Assembly (NCBI GenBank): GCA_963716085.1
Contig: OY970288.1
Location: forward strand, 5,580,001-5,644,000
Length of the DNA stretch: 64,000 bases
Origin: Persicitalea sp963716085
GTDB taxonomy: Bacteria > Bacteroidota > Bacteroidia > Cytophagales > Spirosomataceae
Direction: 5' to 3'
Shown: piece after piece, positions 34,279-41,717 of the stretch
How positions within the stretch are numbered: position 1 is the stretch's first letter
Layout: every line of letters starts with the position of its first letter
The notes under the pieces: generated by a model
What the model saw: the letters and a program-made list of their open reading frames with translations, nothing else
Databases searched by the model: none
Told to the model about the DNA's origin: nothing
Position numbers and translations under genes: made by a program

Positions 34279-34746
34279 GTAGACCCGGAAGCGGGTTTGA
34301 ATGCTTCAAAAGCCCAAAACCAACATTTTCAAATTACATATACCGTGCAAAGTCGCGTTGCAATTGCAAAATAGTACAGCGCTTGATGGGGTTAAAGCCG
34401 CTCGCACATAGTTTTTTTCGTGTACCGGATTGTTAACTGTACTGAATTATAGCACATTATAAAATCATTCACTATAAATCACGTTGCCAACCTGTTTGAT
34501 ATATCGAACAAACCGCCTTTAAATCAATGGATTTCAGCTTTTTACGCTGAAAACTACATTCTTCATATAAGCCGCTCTTACAGAATCATTTAGCTTTCTG
34601 TAAGGGAAATGCCAGCCTTACAAAAGTTTGTAAGAATAAAGCCGCTTCACTCGCATGAGTAAAGCGGCTTTTTTGTAGCGCGACTGTCGAACGTAAACCT
34701 TTGATTTACTGCGAAATTTACCCTTATTCATCTAACATATATCTAC
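34279..34746 (+). other. 468-base non-coding spacer with three hairpins
   Basis: No gene seen. Contains a perfect palindrome TTGCAATTGCAA near 34355-34366, a TTTCAGC/GCTGAAA hairpin near 34532-34552 (the same GCTGAAAA word as in the att arms), a CTTACAGAA/TTCTGTAAG hairpin (34577-34604), a CTTACAAA/TTTGTAAG hairpin (34617-34634), and a strong terminator (34639-34674). It may hold regulatory RNA and the promoter of the RimK-tape measure pair. Confidence 0.55.
34639..34674 (+). terminator. Intrinsic terminator between the replication and cargo modules
   Basis: 14-bp stem AAGCCGCTTcACTC / GAGTaAAGCGGCTT with one mismatch, GCAT loop, then T-run. The cargo pair is therefore expected to have its own promoter downstream. 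Confidence 0.82.
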
Positions 34747-35814
34747 ATGAAATGCATGGTTCTTGGCATTGCCAATCAACACCTCCAGGATGCTCTGGAA
34801 AGTGAAAAAGTCGAATTTGAAGCCTATGACACTAGCGATTTGCTTCTTTACGTGTCAGAGTCAGTTAACGGGTATGACCGGGTTTACCATCAGGACGTAG
34901 CGGAAGAAAAACCCAAACGGTTGAAAATGAAAGATTTTGATTTCATACTGCCTAGGCTCTCCGGGGGGCTGGAGTATCGTACCGTTATTCTCAAGCATCT
35001 AAACGGCAACCTGGGAATTTACAGCCCACAGAAGGCCGAAGCCCTACGCACGGCATCGAACAAAATCCTAACGATCCTGAAACTCTCACAGGCCGGGATC
35101 AGAACGCCAAAATCAGTTTGGGCGAAAGCACCCGTACACATCGACCATATCATAAATGAAATGCTGGAAGGTCTGCCAGTTATTTGTAAGACCGTTCACG
35201 GATCGCAGGGAGCTGGAGTGTCAATTCTTGAGACGGAGCAGACTGCAAACACCGTACTCGAGTCGTTTTATAAAAATGACCTCAATACAAAACTCCAAAG
35301 ATATATAGATGCGAACTCTAAAGATATTCGGGCAATCGTAGTTGGTGAAGAAGTGGTGGTAGCTATGGAAAGGACTGCAAATTCCAAAGATTTTCGAGCG
35401 AACTTATCAAAGCAAGGAACGGGAAAGCGGATTTATCTTTCCGACGAAGATCAAAAAATTTGTGTGGATGCGGCTAAGGCGGTCGGGCTTTCGTTTGCCG
35501 GGGTTGATTTAATGAAAGATTCTGATAATCAGTCATTTACGATTGAGATAAATGGAAATCCAGGCACCCGCATCATAAATATCACAGGCCACAATTACTT
35601 CATAGACCTGGTACAATACTGCAAGCGCAAGGGAGCGGCGGCACCTAAGCCAAAGCCCGAAACAGCCAGCGGTAGCAATGCGCCGGGAGCAACGCCCGCC
35701 ACACCAGGTAAGGCCAGCGGCAAGGCAGACCCAAGCGATTTTCTTTGTGACATTGACGAAGAACTAATGGCATTGAAAAAACAGGCCGGATTCTACCTGC
35801 CAACATTCAAATAA
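34747..35814 (+). CDS. RimK-type ATP-grasp ligase with C-terminal extension
   Basis: 355 residues. N-terminal pre-ATP-grasp domain (MKCMVLGIANQ, DFILPRL, residues 1-95); ATP-grasp with Lys148 and glycine loop GSQGAG (VICKTVHGSQGAGVSIL), DIRAIVVGEEVVVAMER, FRANLSKQGTGK, and metal ligands in GVDLM (about 255) and FTIEINGNPG (Glu267, Asn269). This is the RimK/LysX layout: ATP-dependent formation of an amide bond between an amino acid and a peptide or protein carboxylate. Residues about 298-330 are an Ala/Pro/Gly/Lys linker like one in the tape measure protein, then a 28-residue helical tail. The gene ends 6 bases before the tape measure gene, implying a joint function. Acceptor unknown. Confidence 0.88.
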   Translation: MKCMVLGIANQHLQDALESEKVEFEAYDTSDLLLYVSESVNGYDRVYHQDVAEEKPKRLKMKDFDFILPRLSGGLEYRTVILKHLNGNLGIYSPQKAEALRTASNKILTILKLSQAGIRTPKSVWAKAPVHIDHIINEMLEGLPVICKTVHGSQGAGVSILETEQTANTVLESFYKNDLNTKLQRYIDANSKDIRAIVVGEEVVVAMERTANSKDFRANLSKQGTGKRIYLSDEDQKICVDAAKAVGLSFAGVDLMKDSDNQSFTIEINGNPGTRIINITGHNYFIDLVQYCKRKGAAAPKPKPETASGSNAPGATPATPGKASGKADPSDFLCDIDEELMALKKQAGFYLPTFK

Positions 35815-35820
35815 AACATC

Positions 35821-38800
35821 ATGGCAGCAAAAAAGGAATTAGCCGTAGTTGATTTGATTGTTGACGGTAAATCAGCGCAAACCAGCATCGGCCAAGTAGG
35901 GCAGGCTCTGAAAGCCGTAAACAAAGAGTTGCGGGATTTGAAAGAAGCCGAAGACCCGGCGAAGTACAAGGCTCTCATCAAGGAAAAGAAAATTCTACGC
36001 GAGGAGTACGTGAAGCAGAAAACCGCAATCAGCGATTTGCGTACCGGATGGGAGAAGTTCAAGGCCAACCTGGGCAACATTGCTCCAGCCGTGATCGGTG
36101 CCAACCTGCTAACGTCGGCACTCTCCAAAGCCGGGGAAACCGTCATTAAGCTAATCAACCGTTCCGGGGAGCTGGGCGACGAATTGGCCGAGGTGCAAAA
36201 GCAAACCGGATTGGCGGGTAAAGACCTGCAAGAACTGAACGGGCAATTGATGGGGATCAACACCCGCACACCGGCAGACGAATTGCGGAAACTGGCAGCC
36301 GTGGCCGGGAAGCTGGGCTATCAGACTAAGGAAGACGTTTTGTCTTTCGTAAAGGTGGCTGATATGCTAAACGTCACACTTGCTGAAGACCTGGGCGGTA
36401 ATATCGAGGAGTCGGTAAATGATATTGGCAAACTCATTGAAGTATTCGGCGTAAAGGAAGAATTCGGCCTCGAGACATCTATGCTCAAGACAGCATCGGC
36501 CATCAACACCATCGGCGCAAGTTCAGCGGCCAACGAGGGGTATTTGGTCAATTGGTCGAAGCGTTTCGCCGGGATTGCACCGAACGCAGGTATCAGCATT
36601 TCGGATACGCTGGGCATAGCGGCCACGATGGATATTTTGGGCCAAAGCGCGGAACTATCCAGTACGAACATTGCAAAAATCATTGTGGCTATCGGTAAGG
36701 ATATGCCCTATTTTGCGAAGGTGGCCGGAATGCAATTGCAAGAGTTCACGAACTTGATGCAGACCGACGCTAACGAAGGGTTCATCAGGGTACTGGAGGG
36801 TGCAAAAGGTAGTTCCAAGGGGTTGGAAGGCATGGTTAAAACGCTGGAAACCCTAGGCATAGAAGGCAGCGAGGGGGCGCAAATCCTGGGCGCGTTGTCG
36901 AAAAATACGACGCTTTTACGCGAACAGCAGGACATTAGTAACAAGTCCTTCACCGAAGGCACCTCCATCATAAACGAGTTCAACGTTGCCAACAACACGA
37001 CCGGGGCGATACTGGAGAAGATCAGTAACAAAATGGCCCAATGGTTTGACAATGCAGCCAGTTACCTTGATCCTGTTATTATCAAGTTCGGGCAATGGAT
37101 GGGCGTAGTAAACAAACTAGATTTGGAATTGGACGGGCTGAAAAGCCAACAAAGCCAGTTAATCCAAATGGAGTCCAAATTACCGAAGTTGATAGCCAGG
37201 TATGACGAACTTGCACAAAAGACCAACCGATCAAAGGAAGAGCAAAAGGAACTTACCGACGTTACCAGGGCGATAGCCAAGGCCGTGCCGGAAGCGGCTT
37301 TTGAGTTTGACAAGTACGGCAATGCTTTGCAAGTCAGCACAGAAGCGGCGATGGAGTTCATCAAGCAAAACCGTATCGTTTTCGAGCAGATGCGGCAGCA
37401 GAAACAGGAAATGGCATCTGCCGAACTAGCCGGGCTGAACGGACGGGCCGAACTGATTAGAAACGACCTGAATCGTGGCAAAACCCGCAAGCTGAGGGCC
37501 ACAAGTATGCAGGGGTACGTTTATGATGATGTACCACTAACGGGCGAGGAAATACAGCAAATGCAGGGCGAACTGGCAGAGATTCAGGCCAACATCAGAG
37601 CGCGGCGGCAGGATTTACAGCAATTGAACGGGATTGACGACATAGAAACCCGAAGGAGAAGGCGCAACGGACAGCCAGAGCCAGGCGCGGCACCCGCACC
37701 GGGCCAGACACCGGCACCCGGCGCGGCGTCCACACCAGGCAAGCCAGCGGGCCAGGCGGCGACATCGACCGATAGCCAGATTCAGGAAATGGAGCGGCTG
37801 GAGGCTGAATTGCACAAGATCCGGCAGCAGATGACACTCGACGCAATGAGTGAAGACCGGAAGCAGATAGAAAGCGTCCATTTGAAATATGAAGCCTTCC
37901 GGGAGAAGGCCAAAGGCAACAAAGAACTTTTGGCCGAAATTAACCAACTGGAAGCAGATGAGATAGGTAAGATTCAGGCCGAAGCCAACGCAAAGCAGAT
38001 GTCGGAGTTTGATGCAATGATGCGCGGCAAACTGCAAAGCATGGCCGACACCGAAGCCAAGAGAATCGAGTTTCAAACCAAGATTTCGGATATGGAAGAA
38101 GAGCGGCGCAACGCTGAACTTTTCAAAATCAAGGAGCATTACCAGGCTTTGATTGCCGAAGCTGAAATGTTGGGGATGAACACAACGGGGCTTTACGTGC
38201 TTTGGGCGGCTGACTACAATTCAAAGAAGGCGGAACAGGCGGTGCTCGAGATTGCCAAAGAGCAGGAGACGAAGCGCACGTTATCGGACACGGCCCGGCA
38301 AGGGCTCGAGGATGAGTTGCGAATGATAGACGATAAGCGTAACGCTTACCAGAACATTGCATCAGCCATCGGGAACGTATTCGAGATTTTGGCCGGGAAT
38401 CAGGCAGAATACACGAATTTTCAGAAAGCAATCGCCTTGGTGCAGCTGGGCATTGATAGCGCGTCCGCGATAGCATCAGCCGTGAGAGTGGGAGCAAGCG
38501 GATCAGTAACGCCTATTGACTTGTTTATTAAAATCGCGGCGACCGTGGCGTCGGTAACATCTAATATTCTTTCAGCCAAGAAAATACTTTCTAAGCAGGA
38601 AACACCGAGTCCGCCAAAGTTTGCCGAAGGCGGCTATACCAACCTTTCGCGGATAGCCGAGGGCTTTACATCACAGCCTACGCTCTACCAAATGCCAGGC
38701 CGTGAATTTATAGCCGGGGAAGCCGGAACTGAGTTTATTTTATCGAACAAGTCTTTGCAGGTGCCAGCCGTGGCCAACTTTGCGCGAATGATGGACGCGG

Positions 38801-39024
38801 CACAGCGTTCGGGCAATCTAAGGGGCCTTCAGTCGGCGGTCGATGGAGCGGGCAGCGGGAATGATGTCGCGCTAGTGTCAGGGCTTAATCGAGTGTATGC
38901 CGGGATCGAAGCCCTACGGGAAGACGTTCGGCATTCATCGGCGCGGCCTCTGGTATTCAGCCACAATCAGTTTGACGATTCGCGGGACTTCAGGCTCCAG
39001 GCTATTGCCGATACGCAGGTTTAG
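35821..39024 (+). CDS. Phage tail tape measure protein (TP901 family)
   Basis: 1067 residues, intact. Coiled-coil N-terminus (residues 25-80), then the TP901-type core, residues about 95-330 (TPADELRKLAAVAGKLGYQTKEDVLSF, TLAEDLGG, NWSKRFAGIAPNAGISISDTLGIAATMDILG, NIAKIIVAIGKD). A long helical rod follows, with an Ala/Pro-rich linker at about 619-650 and an EMERLEAELHKIRQQMT coiled coil. Hydrophobic helices lie near 880-930 (IASAVRVGASG, FIKIAATVASVTSNI), and a GGYTNLSRIAEG...EAGTEFILS C-terminal module. Tape measure proteins set tail length and line the tube for DNA passage. At 0.15 nm per residue this would suit a tail of about 160 nm. No other tail gene is present. Confidence 0.92.
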   Translation: MAAKKELAVVDLIVDGKSAQTSIGQVGQALKAVNKELRDLKEAEDPAKYKALIKEKKILREEYVKQKTAISDLRTGWEKFKANLGNIAPAVIGANLLTSALSKAGETVIKLINRSGELGDELAEVQKQTGLAGKDLQELNGQLMGINTRTPADELRKLAAVAGKLGYQTKEDVLSFVKVADMLNVTLAEDLGGNIEESVNDIGKLIEVFGVKEEFGLETSMLKTASAINTIGASSAANEGYLVNWSKRFAGIAPNAGISISDTLGIAATMDILGQSAELSSTNIAKIIVAIGKDMPYFAKVAGMQLQEFTNLMQTDANEGFIRVLEGAKGSSKGLEGMVKTLETLGIEGSEGAQILGALSKNTTLLREQQDISNKSFTEGTSIINEFNVANNTTGAILEKISNKMAQWFDNAASYLDPVIIKFGQWMGVVNKLDLELDGLKSQQSQLIQMESKLPKLIARYDELAQKTNRSKEEQKELTDVTRAIAKAVPEAAFEFDKYGNALQVSTEAAMEFIKQNRIVFEQMRQQKQEMASAELAGLNGRAELIRNDLNRGKTRKLRATSMQGYVYDDVPLTGEEIQQMQGELAEIQANIRARRQDLQQLNGIDDIETRRRRRNGQPEPGAAPAPGQTPAPGAASTPGKPAGQAATSTDSQIQEMERLEAELHKIRQQMTLDAMSEDRKQIESVHLKYEAFREKAKGNKELLAEINQLEADEIGKIQAEANAKQMSEFDAMMRGKLQSMADTEAKRIEFQTKISDMEEERRNAELFKIKEHYQALIAEAEMLGMNTTGLYVLWAADYNSKKAEQAVLEIAKEQETKRTLSDTARQGLEDELRMIDDKRNAYQNIASAIGNVFEILAGNQAEYTNFQKAIALVQLGIDSASAIASAVRVGASGSVTPIDLFIKIAATVASVTSNILSAKKILSKQETPSPPKFAEGGYTNLSRIAEGFTSQPTLYQMPGREFIAGEAGTEFILSNKSLQVPAVANFARMMDAAQRSGNLRGLQSAVDGAGSGNDVALVSGLNRVYAGIEALREDVRHSSARPLVFSHNQFDDSRDFRLQAIADTQV

Positions 39025-39057
39025 AGAGACTTTTAGTTCTGGTTAGATGAAGAATGG

Positions 39058-39088
39058 AAAAGCCCTTGGTAGTACCGAGGGCTTTTTT
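39058..39088 (+). terminator. Intrinsic terminator after the tape measure gene
   Basis: 12-bp stem AAAGCCCTTGGT / ACCGAGGGCTTT with one G-T pair, AGT loop, then TTTTTT. Confidence 0.85.
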
Positions 39089-39144
39089 CGTGGAGTTGGT
39101 TTGCACCCGTTTTTGATACCCATTCTGATACCCAAGAATTAAAA

Positions 39145-39178
39145 CGGCTGTATTGTTCTGATTTTCAGCGTTTTAAAT
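39145..39178 (-). repeat. Right-end arm, inverted relative to the left end
   Basis: Reverse complement TTTAAAACGCTGAAAATCAG resembles 28024-28043 just inside attL. Two direct TGATACCC words lie just before it (39114-39134). Confidence 0.5.
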
Positions 39179-39195
39179 ATTCTCGCCGGGGTCAC
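39179..39195 (+). repeat. attR
   Basis: Exact 17-bp copy of the attL sequence. It is followed by the chromosomal flank that originally adjoined tRNA-Arg. Confidence 0.88.
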
Positions 39196-39196
39196 C

Positions 39197-39232
39197 AAAT
39201 CTCTGTAAGTCAAGTACTTGCAGAGATTTTTT
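39197..39232 (+). terminator. Displaced tRNA-Arg terminator
   Basis: AAATCTCTGTAAG pairs with CTTGCAGAGATTT (13 bp, one G-U), 7-base loop, T-run. Placed right after attR, it shows what followed the tRNA before integration. Confidence 0.82.
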
Positions 39233-39303
39233 ATTGCTTGATACGCGATAAACCAAAACCTGCACCGATACAGTATTACAACTCATGGTGGACTGCTTTT
39301 TCG

Positions 39304-39311
39304 TATCTTTG
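39304..39311 (+). promoter_or_regulatory. -7 box for the Rpn nuclease gene
   Basis: TATCTTTG matches TAnnTTTG, 30 bases before the ATG. The stretch between the displaced terminator and this box holds nothing else recognisable. Confidence 0.5.
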
Positions 39312-39341
39312 TATGTAGATTATCAATAAATAAAACTAATC

Positions 39342-40211
39342 ATGAGCAAAAAACTGATTCGCTTTGACTGGGCAATTAAGAGACTGCTTCGTAACAAATC
39401 AAACTTTGTTGTGTTGGAGGGTTTTTTGTCAGAGCTATTGTTTGAGGATATTAGGATTCAAAAAATTCTAGAAAGTGAAGGCAATCAGGAAACAGATGAA
39501 GATAAGTACAATCGAGTAGATGTTTTAGTGCAAAACTCAAAAAATGAGTTGGTCATTATTGAAATTCAAAATACTTATGAGATTGACTACTTCCATCGCA
39601 TGGCTTATGGAGTTTCCAAAGCATTGGCCGAAAATTTAAGTTTGGGACAGCGCTATCACGAAATAAAAAAGGTGATTTCCATCAACATTGTATACTTTGA
39701 TTTGGGCCAAGGCGAGGACTACGTATATAAAGGAACGACGAGTTTTGAAGGACTGCACCAAAAGGATATTTTGCAACTCTCAAGTAAGCAAAAGCAGACT
39801 TTCACCAAAGAAAATGTATCGGATATTTTTCCTGAATATTACATAGTTAAAGTCAATCAGTTTAATGATGTAGCGAAAGACACGCTCGATGAATGGGTTT
39901 ACTTCTTGAAAAACAGTGAAGTCAAAGACGAGTTCAAGGCAAAAGGTTTGGCAGAGGCGAAAGAAGTCCTGGACATCATGCGCTTGAACAAAGAGGCGCA
40001 ATATGGCTATAATCGCTATCTGGATTCCCTGCATCTGAAAGCAAGCGAAATTTTCTCGTTACAAATGGAGGCAGAGGAAAAAGTAAGCCAACGAAAAGCC
40101 ATTGAAATTGCGAGAAACCTCATTGAACTGGGTCTGGATAAAGACACAATTGTAAAAGCCACTGATTTGACCACCGAGCAAGTGGAAGAGTTACGAAATG
40201 AGAATCAATGA
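39342..40211 (+). CDS. Rpn-family PD-(D/E)XK recombination-promoting nuclease
   Basis: 289 residues, A+T-rich. The N-terminal FDWAIKRLLRNKSNFVVLEGFLSELL and the core NRVDVLVQNSKNELVIIEIQ supply the nuclease motif: Asp in RVDV, then ExQ in EIQ. They are followed by a YFHRMAYGVSKAL helix, as in the Rpn/transposase-31 PD-(D/E)XK family. The C-terminal third is helical and repetitive (IEIARNLIELGLDKDTIVKATDLTTEQVEEL). Such proteins cut DNA and have been linked to recombination, horizontal transfer and phage defence. It sits 147 bases outside attR, so it is chromosomal, or belongs to an older insertion at the same site. Confidence 0.85.
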   Translation: MSKKLIRFDWAIKRLLRNKSNFVVLEGFLSELLFEDIRIQKILESEGNQETDEDKYNRVDVLVQNSKNELVIIEIQNTYEIDYFHRMAYGVSKALAENLSLGQRYHEIKKVISINIVYFDLGQGEDYVYKGTTSFEGLHQKDILQLSSKQKQTFTKENVSDIFPEYYIVKVNQFNDVAKDTLDEWVYFLKNSEVKDEFKAKGLAEAKEVLDIMRLNKEAQYGYNRYLDSLHLKASEIFSLQMEAEEKVSQRKAIEIARNLIELGLDKDTIVKATDLTTEQVEELRNENQ

Positions 40212-40236
40212 GAGTTATTCCTGTATTCAGAAACAA

Positions 40237-41574
40237 TCACACCGCGTCCGACAAACTCGTGAACGTAAACTCCCGAATCTTCATCGGCGGGATCAGGTAG
40301 TTGCGATCCGACTCCGTGCTGACGGTGCGCTCGGGTTTGCCGAGGGCTTCCAGGTTGTTGAGCATGATGATCGGGCTTTCGTTGAAGCGGAAGTTCTTGA
40401 CGGGATACTTGATCTTGCCATCTTCGATGAAGAATGTCCCATCGCGGGTCAGGCCCGTGAGCAACAGCGTCTGCGGGTCCACGGTGCGGATGTACCACAG
40501 CTTCGTGACCAGGATGCCGCGCTTGGTGCTTTTGATCATGTCTTCCAGCGACGAAGTGCCGCCCGCCATAATCAGGTTATTGGGGAAAGGCGTTGCTTTC
40601 ATTCCTTTTTCCTGCGCCCAGAAGCGCGAGTAAGCCAGGTTTTTCACCACGCCTTTCTCGATCCAGTTGGTTTTTTCCTGCGCCCGACCGTCGCCTGACC
40701 AGGGTGAGGCGGGAAGTTCGGGGTTGGCGGGGTCGGAGTAAATCGTCACGCGCTCGTCCACGATTTTCTCACCCAGCTTTGATTTACCGCCCGGCTTGCT
40801 TAGGAAGGAGCGGCCTTCGTCGGTGCTGCGGGCGTCGAGGTTGAAGAAGATATTTTCCAGCAAGACCGAAGCCGCCGTGGGTTCCAGAATCACGGTATAT
40901 TTGCCGGGTTCCAGCGCGCGGGCGTCCACCGAGCCGAGGCACTTTTGCACGGCGATTTGGGTAGCGGCTTTGGTGTCGAGTTTGTCGAAATCACTGAACC
41001 CGCGAATGACGTAGCCCGAACCTCGCCCGTCTTCGGTGCGGACGGTGAGCGAGAAGTTAACGTTGGTGCTGGGATAGTAAGCGAAAAGACCTTTCGAGTT
41101 CATTATCGCCGAGTAGCCACGCACGTCATCCAGGAAGCCCGCACCGACTAAGTTTTTATCGCGCGTTTGTTGCAAACTCACCGCCACGGCATCCGCCCGC
41201 TTGGCGGGATCCACGTTGGCGGTGGATTCAAAAAAGCCCTGGGACTTCATGTAGGTCTGTGGTTCCATCACGCCCACGTATTCCGGGTTCTCGGGAGCCA
41301 GTTGCGCCAGTTCCTCCGAGCGGCGAACGCACTTTTCCAACGAGGCGTCATCGAATTCGTCAATCGAGGCCGTGCCGACTTTCTTGCCGAACGACGACTC
41401 CACCGTCAGGTTTTGGTTGATCAGGCCGCCGCTAGTCGATACTTCGTTGCGGGCGTAGCGGATGTTGCCGCGCTGCTCGCCCAGGATGTTCGCCTCGCAG
41501 GTATCGGCTTTGGAAAATTTCAGGACTTTTTGCAGAATAGCCTTGGCCTCTGCTTCGGTTAGTATAGCAGGCAT
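40237..41574 (-). CDS. tldE: TldE/PmbA-family subunit of the TldD/TldE metalloprotease
   Basis: 445 residues. N-terminal TldE domain with DTCEANILGEQRGNIRYARNEV, then EFDDASLEKCVRRSEELAQLAPENPEY, and the C-terminal half with ALEPGKYTVILEPTAASVLLENI, where TldD would have its HExxxH but TldE has none. TldD and TldE form a complex that degrades or processes small peptides (for example microcin precursors). No signal peptide is seen, unlike the TldD encoded just upstream. The tldD-tldE spacer of 143 bases holds a paired TTAGG-word repeat. Confidence 0.88.
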   Translation of the reverse strand: MPAILTEAEAKAILQKVLKFSKADTCEANILGEQRGNIRYARNEVSTSGGLINQNLTVESSFGKKVGTASIDEFDDASLEKCVRRSEELAQLAPENPEYVGVMEPQTYMKSQGFFESTANVDPAKRADAVAVSLQQTRDKNLVGAGFLDDVRGYSAIMNSKGLFAYYPSTNVNFSLTVRTEDGRGSGYVIRGFSDFDKLDTKAATQIAVQKCLGSVDARALEPGKYTVILEPTAASVLLENIFFNLDARSTDEGRSFLSKPGGKSKLGEKIVDERVTIYSDPANPELPASPWSGDGRAQEKTNWIEKGVVKNLAYSRFWAQEKGMKATPFPNNLIMAGGTSSLEDMIKSTKRGILVTKLWYIRTVDPQTLLLTGLTRDGTFFIEDGKIKYPVKNFRFNESPIIMLNNLEALGKPERTVSTESDRNYLIPPMKIREFTFTSLSDAV

Positions 41575-41590
41575 TGAGTTGTTATTTTAT

Positions 41591-41707
41591 GGGTTTTAGG
41601 TTGTTAGGTTATTAGGTATTAGGTCACTAGAATTGAAGTGTCAGTTGTGAGGTTAATGCATTGTTCGTAAGCAGGATAATCTAACGCCTAACAACCTAAT
41701 GCCTAAG
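41591..41707. repeat. Inverted pair of arrays, TTAGG word family
   Basis: Left arm 41591-41622 with TTAGGTTG, TTAGGTTA, TTAGGTA and TTAGGTCA; right arm 41683-41707 with CCTAACAA, CCTAATG and CCTAAG, the same words reversed. Sits between tldD and tldE. Confidence 0.65.
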
Positions 41708-41717
41708 AACCAAAAAA

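Larger units (their letters stand above)
28007..39195 (+). mobile_element. 11.2-kb tRNA-Arg-integrated satellite-like element carrying a RimK ligase and a tape measure protein
   Basis: Bounded by 17-bp direct repeats (ATTCTCGCCGGGGTCAC) in the tRNA 3' end and at 39179. All genes point the same way: integrase, unknown accessory protein, excisionase-like HTH, RecA-fold-like protein, two small genes, VapE helicase, iteron origin, RepB-type primase, RimK-type ligase, tape measure protein. No structural, packaging or lysis genes other than the tape measure are present, and no conjugation genes. Base composition is A+T-richer than the flanks. The content fits a self-replicating phage satellite more than an intact prophage or an ICE. 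Confidence 0.85.

Noticed and set aside
28007..39195. Integrative conjugative element
   Set aside because: No relaxase, coupling protein or transfer genes are present.
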